From contig NZ_SLZK01000005.1 of NCBI RefSeq assembly GCF_004341105.1, positions 186,001 through 250,000 on the forward strand: 64,000 bases of DNA, written 5' to 3'. A model generated the notes under the pieces. It had not been told where the DNA came from. It did not search any database and worked only from the letters and a program-made list of their open reading frames with translations. Shown in pieces: positions 12,156-20,421 of this stretch; position 1 is the stretch's first letter; each line of letters opens with the position of its first letter. Source of the DNA: Rhizobium sp. BK418. GTDB taxonomy: Bacteria; Pseudomonadota; Alphaproteobacteria; Rhizobiales; Rhizobiaceae. Position numbers and translations under genes: made by a program.

Positions 12156-12184
12156 TTGACTTTCCCGCCGCTTTCCTGTTTATC
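12156..12184 (+). promoter_or_regulatory. Candidate sigma-70-type promoter of ffh
   Basis: TTGACT and TTTATC are separated by 17 bases, about 180 bases upstream of the ffh start. The -35 is near consensus and the -10 is moderate. Confidence 0.45.
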
Positions 12185-12366
12185 GCGCCCAATCCGCGAC
12201 GAGTAACAGACTCCGAGCCGCCGACCGGGACTGGATTCCGGAGGTCAACATCCGACAGCGCGTCGCGCCCTCGGGTGCTTTTTGGCTTTGCGTCTTGTTT
12301 TCGTCAAGGAAAAGCACGACGTTTCGGACATCCCAAATCTCCCCGAAACGTAGCAAGGAAGAGCCG

Positions 12367-13950
12367 ATGTTTGAGAACCTCCAGGACCGTCTTGGTTCCA
12401 TCCTGAATGGACTGACAGGCCGTGGCGCGCTTTCGGAAAGTGATGTTTCCGCGGCGCTGCGCGAGGTTCGCCGTGCGCTTTTGGAAGCCGACGTTTCGCT
12501 GGAAGTCGTCCGCTCCTTTACTGATCGCGTCCGCGAAAAGGCCGTCGGCGCCGAGATCCTGAAGTCGATCAAGCCCGGCCAGATGGTCGTCAAGATCGTC
12601 CATGACGAGCTGATCGAGATGCTCGGCGGCGAAGGTGTCGGCGTCGATCTGCGTGCCGCCGCCCCCGTCGTCATCATGATGGTCGGTCTGCAGGGCTCCG
12701 GTAAAACGACGACGACCGCAAAGATCGCCAACCGCCTGACGACGCGCGAGAAGAAGAAGGTGCTGATGGCATCGCTCGACACGCGCCGCCCGGCCGCGCA
12801 GGAGCAGCTTCGCCAGCTCGGCGCCCAGGCCAATATCGACACGCTGCCGATCATTGCCGGCCAGTCGCCGACCGATATCGCCGCTCGCGCCGTCCAGGCA
12901 GCCAAGCTCGGCGGTCATGACGTCGTCATTCTCGACACCGCCGGCCGTACTCATATAGACGAACCCTTGATGGTCGAAATGGCCGATATCAAGAAGAAGT
13001 CGAACCCGCACGAAATCCTGCTGGTCGCTGACAGCTTGACCGGTCAGGACGCCGTTAACCTCGCCCGCAGTTTCGATGAGCGCGTCGGCATTACCGGCCT
13101 TGTTCTGACCCGCATGGACGGTGACGGCCGCGGTGGCGCGGCTCTTTCCATGCGCGCCGTCACCGGTAAGCCGATCAAGCTGATCGGTGTCGGCGAACGG
13201 ATGGGCGAGCTGGAGGAATTTCACCCCCGCCGTATTGCAGACCGTATCCTCGGCATGGGCGATATCGTCTCGCTTGTCGAGAAGGCGGCCGAGAACATCG
13301 ACGCTGAGAAGGCGGCCGCAATGGCCGCCAAGATGGCCAAGGGCAAGTTCGACCTGAACGACCTCGCCGATCAGCTGAAGCAGATGCAGAAGATGGGCGG
13401 CATGGGCGGCATCATGGGTCTGATGCCCGGCATGGGCGGCATGAAGGACAAGATGGCTGCCGCTGGCCTCGACGACCGCCTCTTCAAGCGCCAGCTCGCC
13501 ATCATTTCCTCGATGACCAAGGCCGAGCGCTCCAATCCCGACCTTCTCAAGCATTCGCGCAAGAAGCGCATCGCCGCCGGCTCCGGCACCGATGCCGCCG
13601 ACATCAACAAGCTTCTGAAAATGCATCGCCAGATGGCTGATATGATGAAGATGATGGGGGGCAAGGGCAAAGGCGGCCTGATGAAGCAGATGATGGGCGG
13701 CCTCGCCGGCAAGATGGGGCTGGGGGGCCTCGGCGGCATGGGCGGCATGCCCGATCTCTCGAATAGCGACCCGAAGCAGCTGGAAGCTCTGCAGAAGCAG
13801 GCTGAAGCCGCGGGTCTCGGAAAGCCGGGTGGGGGTATGCCCGGTCTAGGCGGAGGCCTGCCGGGCGGATTGCCCGGCCTTGGCGGCGCAAAGCTGCCAG
13901 GCCTCGGTGGTGGTTTCTCGGGTCTGCCCGGATTGCCCAAGAAGAAATGA
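12367..13950 (+). CDS. ffh: Signal recognition particle protein Ffh
   Basis: SRP54-type GTPase that binds 4.5S RNA and signal peptides. N domain, then G1 GLQGSGKTTT, DTRRPAAQEQL, DTAGRTHID and TRMDGDGRGGAAL, then the methionine-rich M domain (KQMQKMGGMGGIMG, KMMGGKGKGGLMKQMM). The final 70 residues are a Gly/Leu/Pro/Met tail (GMPGLGGGLPGGLPGLGG...). The ATG at 12367 follows AAGGAAGAGCC; the longer upstream frame is leader sequence. 527 residues, long because of the tail. It heads the ffh-chorismate mutase-rpsP block. Confidence 0.97.
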   Translation: MFENLQDRLGSILNGLTGRGALSESDVSAALREVRRALLEADVSLEVVRSFTDRVREKAVGAEILKSIKPGQMVVKIVHDELIEMLGGEGVGVDLRAAAPVVIMMVGLQGSGKTTTTAKIANRLTTREKKKVLMASLDTRRPAAQEQLRQLGAQANIDTLPIIAGQSPTDIAARAVQAAKLGGHDVVILDTAGRTHIDEPLMVEMADIKKKSNPHEILLVADSLTGQDAVNLARSFDERVGITGLVLTRMDGDGRGGAALSMRAVTGKPIKLIGVGERMGELEEFHPRRIADRILGMGDIVSLVEKAAENIDAEKAAAMAAKMAKGKFDLNDLADQLKQMQKMGGMGGIMGLMPGMGGMKDKMAAAGLDDRLFKRQLAIISSMTKAERSNPDLLKHSRKKRIAAGSGTDAADINKLLKMHRQMADMMKMMGGKGKGGLMKQMMGGLAGKMGLGGLGGMGGMPDLSNSDPKQLEALQKQAEAAGLGKPGGGMPGLGGGLPGGLPGLGGAKLPGLGGGFSGLPGLPKKK

Positions 13951-13966
13951 AAGGATCGCCTGCCCC

Positions 13967-14275
13967 ATGATTGATCCAGACGTCAAAGCCCAGCTCGCCA
14001 AGTATCGCCAATCGATCGACAACATCGATGCGGCACTTGTGCATGTTCTTGCCGAACGTTTCCGCTGCACCAAGGAGGTCGGCGTGCTGAAGGCAAAATA
14101 CAATCTGCCGCCGGCCGATCCGGCGCGCGAGGAATACCAGATTGCCCGCCTTCGACAGCTTGCCGAAGATGCGCATCTGGACCCGGATTTCGCCGAGAAG
14201 TTCCTGAACTTCATCATCAAGGAAGTCATCCGGCATCATGAGCAGATCGCTGCGGACCACGCCGCGGCACAATGA
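13967..14275 (+). CDS. Chorismate mutase, AroQ class
   Basis: A 102-residue all-helical mutase making prephenate for Phe and Tyr synthesis. AroQ features are visible: YRQSIDNIDAALVHVLAERF at the N-terminus, then KEVGVLKAKYNLPPADPAREE and a helix ending FIIKEVIRHHEQI. The ATG at 13967 lies 16 bases after ffh. The ffh-chorismate mutase-rpsP order is common in alphaproteobacteria and suggests cotranscription. Confidence 0.92.
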   Translation: MIDPDVKAQLAKYRQSIDNIDAALVHVLAERFRCTKEVGVLKAKYNLPPADPAREEYQIARLRQLAEDAHLDPDFAEKFLNFIIKEVIRHHEQIAADHAAAQ

Positions 14276-14324
14276 ACCATACCGCCTCACGAAGCGGTCA
14301 AGAAAAGCCTAAGGAGTAAAGAAC

Positions 14325-14693
14325 ATGGCACTGAAAATTCGTCTCGCACGCGGTGGTTCCAAGAAGCGCCCGTATTACCACGTCGTTCTCGCTGATGCCC
14401 GCAGCCCGCGCGACGGCCGCTTCCTTGAGAACCTCGGTTCCTGGAACCCGATGCTTGCCAAGGACGACGAAAAGCGCGTTCAGCTGAACGGCGAGCGCAT
14501 CAAGCACTGGCTCGACCAGGGCGCACTCCCGACCGACCGCGTCCTGCGTTTCCTTGACGAAGCCGGCATCTCCAAGCGCGAAGCCCGCAACAACCCGGAA
14601 AAGGCAAAGCCGGGCAAGAAGGCTCAGGAGCGCGCTGCCGAGAAGGCTCAGAAGGCTGCTGACGCCGCTGAAGCTGCTGCTTCCGCCGAATAA
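14325..14693 (+). CDS. rpsP: 30S ribosomal protein S16
   Basis: Starts MALKIRLARGGSKKRPYYHVVLADARSPRDG, the standard S16 opening. The core is about 80 residues and is followed by a Lys/Ala/Glu-rich extension (total 122) typical of rhizobia. AAGGAG lies upstream at 14311-14316. A strong GNRA-loop hairpin follows the gene. Confidence 0.98.
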   Translation: MALKIRLARGGSKKRPYYHVVLADARSPRDGRFLENLGSWNPMLAKDDEKRVQLNGERIKHWLDQGALPTDRVLRFLDEAGISKREARNNPEKAKPGKKAQERAAEKAQKAADAAEAAASAE

Positions 14694-14712
14694 TCGGTTT
14701 CAAATTCATCTG

Positions 14713-14742
14713 AACGGGCGGCATGGCGACATGCCGCCCGTT
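14713..14742 (+). terminator. Strong hairpin after rpsP
   Basis: A perfect 13-bp stem (AACGGGCGGCATG / CATGCCGCCCGTT) closes on a GCGA tetraloop, followed by TCCGTTTCC. It may be an attenuator between rpsP and rimM rather than a full stop, because the T-run is weak. Confidence 0.75.
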
Positions 14743-14819
14743 TCCGTTTCCATTCCCGCGCACTTCGTTTATGAGAGGCGTGATCTCAGCTTCTTGCCCG
14801 CGTTCGAATGAAGGAACCC

Positions 14820-15389
14820 ATGACCAAGCTTGAAAACCCGGTGCTGATGGCCACCGTCGGTGGCGCCCAGGGCATTCGCGGCGAGGTGCGTGTAAAGGCC
14901 TATACAGCCGATCCGACCGCGCTCGGCGACTACGGCCACCTGCACAGCATGGATGGGCGCATTTTCGAGATTCTTGAACTGCGCGAGATGAAGAATATGG
15001 TCGTAGTCCGCTTTCGAGGCATTAATGACCGCAACGCAGCCGAGGCGCTGAACGGCCTGGAACTCTATATTGAGCGCGACAACCTCTCGGACGAGGAACT
15101 GGAGGACGACGAGTTCTTCTATGCCGACCTGGAGGGACTTGAAGCTTTCGACGACCAGGGCGTCAGCTACGGCACGGTGACTGGCGTCTTCGATTTCGGC
15201 GCCGGCGATCTGCTGGAGCTTAAGGGTCCGGGCAAACGTCCGGTCCTGATTCCCTTCTCGGAAGCTTCGGTGCTGGAAATCGACCTCGAGGCTGGCAAGC
15301 TGCTGATCGACCCGCTTGCCGCCGGCCTCGTCGACGATCCCGACGACCTCAAGGGGCTGGCACCTGGCAAGCCGAAGAAAAAGAAGTAA
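14820..15389 (+). CDS. rimM: 16S rRNA processing protein RimM
   Basis: Ribosome assembly factor binding S19 and the 30S head. The N-terminal beta-barrel starts with PVLMATVGGAQGIRGEVRVK, and the PRC-barrel shows FFYADLEGLEAFD and LIPFSEASVLEIDLEAGKLL. The ATG at 14820 has AAGGA four bases before it; an in-frame ATG at 14808 lies upstream of that site. 189 residues with a Lys-rich end. It is followed five bases later by trmD. Confidence 0.95.
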   Translation: MTKLENPVLMATVGGAQGIRGEVRVKAYTADPTALGDYGHLHSMDGRIFEILELREMKNMVVVRFRGINDRNAAEALNGLELYIERDNLSDEELEDDEFFYADLEGLEAFDDQGVSYGTVTGVFDFGAGDLLELKGPGKRPVLIPFSEASVLEIDLEAGKLLIDPLAAGLVDDPDDLKGLAPGKPKKKK

Positions 15390-15394
15390 GCGCC

Positions 15395-16096
15395 ATGGCT
15401 TTCCGGGCGACCGTGCTGACACTCTACCCGGAAATGTTTCCGGGCCATCTGGGCTTTTCGCTCGCTGGTAAGGCGGTCGAACGCGGACAATGGTCGCTCG
15501 ATACCGTACAGATCCGCGACTTCACCACTGACAAACACCGCACTGTCGATGACACGCCGGCTGGCGGCGGGGCCGGCATGGTGCTGAAGCCCGATGTGCT
15601 CGCCCGTGCCATTGACAGCGCCTCTGAAAACGACGACCGCCCGCGCCTGCTGATGAGCCCGCGCGGCAAACCGCTGACGCAGGAGCGAGTCCGTGAGCTG
15701 GCTGCCGGTGATGGGGTGATCATTGTCTGCGGCCGCTTCGAAGGCGTCGATCAGCGGGTGATCGAAGCGCGCGAACTTGAGGAAGTCTCGATCGGCGATT
15801 ATGTGCTTTCCGGTGGCGAGCCGGCAGCGTTGATCGTGCTTGACGCGATTGTGCGTATTCTGCCGGGCGTCATGGGCAACGACCTGTCCGGGCTGCACGA
15901 GAGCTTCGAAGGCGGGCTTCTGGAGCATCCGCACTACACGCGCCCGCAGGAGTGGGAAGGCCGCGAGATTCCGGCGATCCTGACTTCGGGCAATCACGGC
16001 GCCATCGAGAAATGGCGCCACGAACAGGCGGTTTCCCTAACCAGAAAAAGACGCCCCGATCTTCTCGCGGCTCAGAAGGCCGGAAAAGAAGGTTGA
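15395..16096 (+). CDS. trmD: tRNA (guanine-N1)-methyltransferase TrmD
   Basis: SPOUT-class methyltransferase making m1G37. Family motifs: TLYPEMFPGHLG at the start, DDTPAGGGAGMVLKPDVL, LLMSPRGKPLTQ, CGRFEGVDQRVIE and the knot region YVLSGGEPAALIVLDA. 233 residues. It lies between rimM and rplS as in most bacteria. Confidence 0.97.
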   Translation: MAFRATVLTLYPEMFPGHLGFSLAGKAVERGQWSLDTVQIRDFTTDKHRTVDDTPAGGGAGMVLKPDVLARAIDSASENDDRPRLLMSPRGKPLTQERVRELAAGDGVIIVCGRFEGVDQRVIEARELEEVSIGDYVLSGGEPAALIVLDAIVRILPGVMGNDLSGLHESFEGGLLEHPHYTRPQEWEGREIPAILTSGNHGAIEKWRHEQAVSLTRKRRPDLLAAQKAGKEG

Positions 16097-16294
16097 TTTC
16101 ACAAATTTGACGTCCAAGGGATGACAAGCAGAAGTCTTTCGTGTAATGGCCCACGCGGAAATGGGGTTAGCCCCGTCTGCCAGCAAACAAAGAATGGCGA
16201 ATCCGCTCCCGCCTGCAAGGGCAAACTCCGGAGGCATCGACCGATGGACAGTGTGAGCGCTCTGGCTGTTTCAGAAGAACCAAAGGTTAAGACG

Positions 16295-16837
16295 ATGAAC
16301 ATCATTCAGCAGCTTGAGGCCGAGCAGGCCGCCAAGATCGAAGCCAAGCGCACGCTTCCCGAATTCTCCCCGGGCGATACCGTCCGAGTCAACGTGAAGG
16401 TTACGGAAGGCAACCGTACCCGCGTTCAGGCCTACGAAGGCGTTTGCATCGCTCGCTCCGGCGGCGGTCTGCAGGAAAACTTCACGGTCCGCAAGATCTC
16501 TTACGGCGAAGGCGTCGAGCGCGTATTCCCGGTTTACTCCCCGCTGATCGAAAGCGTCGAAGTCGTTCGCCGCGGTAAGGTCCGCCGCGCCAAGCTCTAC
16601 TACCTGCGCGACCGTCGTGGTAAGTCGGCTCGTATCGTCGAGAACACCGGCACCCGCGCCCGTAAGCTCAACGATGCCGAACGTCAGGCCGTTGCCGACG
16701 AAAAGGCACGTATCGAAGCTGAAAAGGTTGCCGCAGCCCAGGCTCTCGCCGCCGAAAAGGCAGCAGCAGAGGCCGCTGAAGCAAAGGCAGCAGCAGAAGC
16801 AGCAGCCGCTGCCGCAGCTGAAGGCTCTGCCGAATAA
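16295..16837 (+). CDS. rplS: 50S ribosomal protein L19
   Basis: The L19 core (NIIQQLEAEQ at the start, PGDTVRVNVKVTEGNRTRVQ, FTVRKISYGEGVERVFP, RRAKLYYLRDRRGKSARI) is followed by about 60 extra residues rich in Ala, Glu and Lys, the usual rhizobial tail (total 180). The ATG at 16295 was chosen because the family starts at MNIIQQ; the frame upstream is untranslated leader. The 198-base gap from trmD, with a small GGGG-TTAG-CCCC hairpin, suggests a separate leader or promoter. Confidence 0.97.
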   Translation: MNIIQQLEAEQAAKIEAKRTLPEFSPGDTVRVNVKVTEGNRTRVQAYEGVCIARSGGGLQENFTVRKISYGEGVERVFPVYSPLIESVEVVRRGKVRRAKLYYLRDRRGKSARIVENTGTRARKLNDAERQAVADEKARIEAEKVAAAQALAAEKAAAEAAEAKAAAEAAAAAAAEGSAE

Positions 16838-16868
16838 GCAGCTCGCGAAAGCGAAAATCATTGCATGG

Positions 16869-16900
16869 AAAAGGCGGTCTTTGGGCCGCCTTTTCTTTTT
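16869..16900 (+). terminator. Rho-independent terminator of rplS
   Basis: The AAAAGGCGG / CCGCCTTTT stem with an 8-nt loop runs into TTTTCTTTTTT, about 30 bases after rplS. Confidence 0.93.
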
Positions 16901-16984
16901 TGCGCTGGTGCGTAACTCATGCAGCCTTGCCATGACGGCATCTTCCATGACAATTCCGCCGTTCAAATAATGGGGAGCCACACC

Positions 16985-17782
16985 ATGTTCTTTCGCCGCA
17001 CCGTTCTTGCCGGCCTGACCGCCGTCATGCTTTCGCCGATCGCAGCCTTCGCCGCCAGCCTGCCGGACCTTGGCGGCAAGACCGTCGTCGTGGTGACTGA
17101 AAATGCCTATCCGCCGCTGCAGTTCGTCGACCCCAAGTCCGGCAAGGCGATCGGCTGGGAATATGATGCGATGAATGAGATCGCCAAGCGGCTGAATTTC
17201 AAGGTCGAATATCAGAACACCAGCTGGGATGCGATGATCCAGGCTGTCTCCGATGGCCAATATAACATCGGCATGACCGGCATCACCATCAAGGACGATC
17301 GCAAGCAGAAGGTCGACTTCTCCGACCCTTACATGCGCTCGCAGCAGTTCATGCTGGTGCGCGGCGACGAGAAACGCTTCACCGACGCCAAGAGCTTCGG
17401 CGCCTTCAAGGACGGCCTGATCGGCGCGCAGCCCGGTACATCGCCCTTCTATACCGCCGTCTATGAAATCCTCGACGGCAACGAGCAAAACCCGCGTATC
17501 AAGCTCTTCGAAACCTTCGGCGCGACCGTCCAGGCTTTAAAGACCGGCGACGTCGATCTCGTCCTGACGGATAGCGTCGCGGCCAAAGGTTATGTTGACT
17601 CCTCGAATGGCGGCCTGAAGGTCGTCGGTGAGCCGCTTGGCACCGAGGACTTCGGCTTCATCTTCCCGAAAGGTTCCGATCTCGTCGCTCCCGTCAATGC
17701 GGCTATTGCCAGCCTGAAGGCAGACGGCACTTTCGATGCACTGAACAAGAAGTGGTTCCTCGACTACAAGATGGGCGAATGA
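16985..17782 (+). CDS. Amino-acid ABC transporter, periplasmic binding protein
   Basis: 265-residue family 3 solute-binding protein. The signal peptide covers residues 1-25 (FFRRTVLAGLTAVMLSPIAAFA). The mature domain shows VTENAYPPLQFVDPKSGKAIGWEYDAM, DAMIQAVSDGQYNIGMTGITI and DFSDPYM, the usual polar amino-acid pocket frame. The ATG at 16985 fits the signal peptide. It forms a two-gene unit with the permease that follows 18 bases later. No ATPase gene is adjacent. The substrate cannot be read from sequence. Confidence 0.9.
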   Translation: MFFRRTVLAGLTAVMLSPIAAFAASLPDLGGKTVVVVTENAYPPLQFVDPKSGKAIGWEYDAMNEIAKRLNFKVEYQNTSWDAMIQAVSDGQYNIGMTGITIKDDRKQKVDFSDPYMRSQQFMLVRGDEKRFTDAKSFGAFKDGLIGAQPGTSPFYTAVYEILDGNEQNPRIKLFETFGATVQALKTGDVDLVLTDSVAAKGYVDSSNGGLKVVGEPLGTEDFGFIFPKGSDLVAPVNAAIASLKADGTFDALNKKWFLDYKMGE

Positions 17783-17800
17783 TCTGCTGAGCGATCGCAG

Positions 17801-18619
17801 ATGGCGCCACAACCATCCCCGCGACACGAGAAGGACGACCGTCCCTGGTGGCTGGTCGTCCTTGTTCTGATCGGCATCGTCCTCGCTGTCGTCATCATCA
17901 CCAACGATATCTACACGCAGGTCTTCCGGACAGTGGTGAATGGTGTCGGCATCACCGTGTTCGTGACTCTCGTCGCCTTCGTTCTGGCAACGGTGCTCGG
18001 CCTCGGCATCGCGCTGCTTGGCCTCTCCGACAGCATCGTGCTACGTCAGATCGCCCGCTTCTATATCGAGATCATCAGGGGCGTCCCAATCCTCGTGCTG
18101 CTCTTCTATATTGCTTTCGTCGGTGCACCGGGTTTTGTCGCGGCCTATAATTTCGCAATTACGCCTCTGGTGAAGGCCGGCGTCACCGAGCCGATCCTCG
18201 TGCGCGACCTGTCGCTGATGTGGCGCGCCATCATCGCGCTGATGATCGGCTATTCCTCCTTCGTCGCCGAAATCTTCCGCGCCGGTTTCCAGTCGGTCGA
18301 TATCGGCCAGATCGAGGCGGCCAAGTCGCTCGGCCTGTCGCGCTACCGCCGCTTCCGCCTCGTCGTCTTTCCGCAGGCTATCCGGGTGATCTTTCCGCCG
18401 CTTTCCAACGACTTCGTCTCGATGGTTAAAGATTCGTCTCTCGTCTCCGTCCTCGGCGTTGCCGACATCACGCAGATGGGCAAGGTCTATGCCTCCGGCT
18501 CCTTCCGCTTCTTCGAAACCTATTCGATCGTCACCTATATTTACCTGGTCCTCACGATCGGTCTGTCGCTCTTCCTGCGTCGGATCGAGAAGAAGATGAA
18601 GCAGATGCCACGGCGCTAG
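17801..18619 (+). CDS. Amino-acid ABC transporter permease (HisM/GlnP type)
   Basis: 272 residues with about five membrane spans. The His/Glu/Gln/Arg permease motif IEIIRGVPILVLLFY is followed by the coupling-helix EAA loop (GQIEAAKSLGLSRYRRFRLVVFPQAIR). The extended loop between them (VGAPGFVAAYNFAITPL...) is longer than in many homologues. It pairs with the upstream binding protein. The missing ATPase must be supplied from elsewhere, which is usual for some promiscuous systems. Confidence 0.9.
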   Translation: MAPQPSPRHEKDDRPWWLVVLVLIGIVLAVVIITNDIYTQVFRTVVNGVGITVFVTLVAFVLATVLGLGIALLGLSDSIVLRQIARFYIEIIRGVPILVLLFYIAFVGAPGFVAAYNFAITPLVKAGVTEPILVRDLSLMWRAIIALMIGYSSFVAEIFRAGFQSVDIGQIEAAKSLGLSRYRRFRLVVFPQAIRVIFPPLSNDFVSMVKDSSLVSVLGVADITQMGKVYASGSFRFFETYSIVTYIYLVLTIGLSLFLRRIEKKMKQMPRR

Positions 18620-18861
18620 CACGCCTCACGATTCGAATTGCCGTTTCGATCAAAAATCGTTATATCCAGCGCCATGGAATCCAAGTTCAGATGCATCGGT
18701 GCGCATATTTTCGTGCTGCAGGATCATTACCGCCTGCCGGCACGCTTCTTTGCGTCCGTTTCCGGTGCGCTCAACAGCCGACTTCGTTGATCGAATGACG
18801 GCCGGCGGAGCCTGTCCGCCACATCCCTTATTCCATGCTCCAGCCAAAACGGACATTAGCC

Positions 18862-20271
18862 ATGAGCGCACCGCGTACCCTTTACGATAAGATCTGGGCC
18901 GACCATCTGGTCGACGAACAGGAAGACGGGACCTGTCTTCTCTACATCGACCGTCACCTGGTCCATGAAGTCACCTCGCCGCAGGCTTTCGAAGGTCTGC
19001 GCATGTCTGGCCGCAAGGTCCGTGCGCCGGAAAAGACGCTTGCCGTCGTCGACCACAACGTTCCGACCTCCGCTGATCGCCACCTCGGCATCAAGAACGA
19101 GGAAAGCCGTATCCAGGTCGAGCAGCTCGCCAAGAATGCCGCCGAGTTCAACGTCGAGTACTACTCCGAGAACGACAAGCGCCAAGGTATCGTCCACATC
19201 ATCGGGCCGGAACAAGGCTTCACCCTGCCGGGCATGACGATCGTCTGCGGTGATAGCCACACCTCCACACATGGCGCCTTCGGCTCGCTCGCCCACGGTA
19301 TCGGCACGTCGGAAGTCGAGCACGTTCTCGCCACCCAGACGCTGATTCAGAAGAAGGCCAAGAATATGCTGGTGCAGGTCGACGGCCAGCTGCCGCCGGG
19401 CGTCACCGCCAAGGATATCGTTCTTGCCATCATCGGCGAGATCGGTACGGCCGGCGGCACCGGTTATGTCATCGAATATGCCGGCGAAGCGATCCGCTCG
19501 CTATCGATGGAAGGCCGCATGACGATTTGCAATATGTCGATCGAAGGCGGCGCCCGCGCTGGCCTGATTGCGCCTGACGAAATCACCTTCGAATATATAA
19601 AGGGCAAGCCGCGCGCCCCGAAGGGTGAAGCGCTGGAACAGGCGATCGCGTATTGGAAGACGCTGAAGTCCGACGAAGGCGCCCATTTCGACCGTATCGT
19701 CAAGCTGAACGCTGCCGAGCTGCCGCCGATCGTCTCCTGGGGCTCTTCGCCGGAAGACGTCGTCTCCGTTCAGGGCATCGTGCCGAATCCGGACGACATC
19801 CAGGACGAGACGAAGCGTGCCTCCAAGTGGCGTGCGCTCGACTATATGGGCCTGAAGCCTGGTACGAAGATGACCGACATCGCTGTCGATCGCGTCTTCA
19901 TCGGCTCCTGCACCAATGGCCGTATCGAGGACCTGCGCGCCGCCGCCAAGGTTGTCGAGGGCAAGACTGTTGCCGCGACCGTCAATGCCATGATCGTTCC
20001 GGGCTCCGGCCTCGTGAAGGAACAGGCGGAAGCGGAAGGCCTCGACAAGATCTTCAAGGCTGCCGGCTTCGACTGGCGCGAGCCAGGCTGCTCCATGTGC
20101 CTTGCCATGAACGACGACCGCCTGAAGCCGGGTGAACGCTGCGCATCGACCTCGAACCGCAATTTCGAAGGCCGTCAGGGCTTCAAGGGCCGCACGCACC
20201 TCGTCTCGCCGGCCATGGCCGCAGCCGCTGCGATCGCCGGCCACTTCGTCGATATTCGCGAGTGGAAGTGA
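18862..20271 (+). CDS. leuC: 3-isopropylmalate dehydratase large subunit
   Basis: Isomerises 2- and 3-isopropylmalate in leucine synthesis, in complex with LeuD. It belongs to the aconitase superfamily, with cluster cysteines in FIGSCTNGRIEDL and in EPGCSMCLAMN. 469 residues from the ATG at 18862 (MSAPRTLYDKIWADH). leuD and leuB are not adjacent, as is normal in rhizobia. The 240 bases upstream hold no clear leucine-rich leader peptide. Confidence 0.97.
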   Translation: MSAPRTLYDKIWADHLVDEQEDGTCLLYIDRHLVHEVTSPQAFEGLRMSGRKVRAPEKTLAVVDHNVPTSADRHLGIKNEESRIQVEQLAKNAAEFNVEYYSENDKRQGIVHIIGPEQGFTLPGMTIVCGDSHTSTHGAFGSLAHGIGTSEVEHVLATQTLIQKKAKNMLVQVDGQLPPGVTAKDIVLAIIGEIGTAGGTGYVIEYAGEAIRSLSMEGRMTICNMSIEGGARAGLIAPDEITFEYIKGKPRAPKGEALEQAIAYWKTLKSDEGAHFDRIVKLNAAELPPIVSWGSSPEDVVSVQGIVPNPDDIQDETKRASKWRALDYMGLKPGTKMTDIAVDRVFIGSCTNGRIEDLRAAAKVVEGKTVAATVNAMIVPGSGLVKEQAEAEGLDKIFKAAGFDWREPGCSMCLAMNDDRLKPGERCASTSNRNFEGRQGFKGRTHLVSPAMAAAAAIAGHFVDIREWK

Positions 20272-20293
20272 TCCTTCTCGCATAACCAGCATG

Positions 20294-20320
20294 AAAAAGC
20301 CCGGCGCTCCAGCACCGGGC
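20294..20320 (-). terminator. Terminator of the aldo/keto reductase gene
   Basis: On the minus strand the stem GCCCGG..CCGGGC (20299-20320, with an inner GCT/AGC pair) is followed by TTTTT. It lies between the leuC stop and the plus-strand terminator. Confidence 0.7.
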
Positions 20321-20380
20321 GAGGCGACACCTCCCGTTTTGGCGGCTCGAGCTGCAATTATTGATCGGCTGCAGCTGTGG

Positions 20381-20412
20381 ATGACCCTCTGGTACCCCCA
20401 GAGGGTCATTTT
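20381..20412 (+). terminator. Terminator of leuC
   Basis: A perfect 12-bp stem (ATGACCCTCTGG / CCAGAGGGTCAT) with a TACCC loop is followed by TTTT. Confidence 0.8.
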
Positions 20413-20421
20413 GTATAAAGC

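Larger units (their letters stand above)
11490..12366. other. Long intergenic stretch between dapF and ffh
   Basis: Apart from the weak frame at 11631-11888 and the ffh promoter candidate, I see no gene here. Bases 11,890-12,060 are clearly more AT-rich than the surroundings. The last 180 bases before ffh form an untranslated leader without an obvious riboswitch. Confidence 0.6.

Noticed and set aside
12304..13626. 440-residue minus-strand frame opposite ffh
   Set aside because: Shadow of ffh; composition rich in His, Leu, Asp and no recognisable domain.
18620..18861. Leucine attenuator before leuC
   Set aside because: No short leader frame with leucine codons and no clear alternative hairpins were found.
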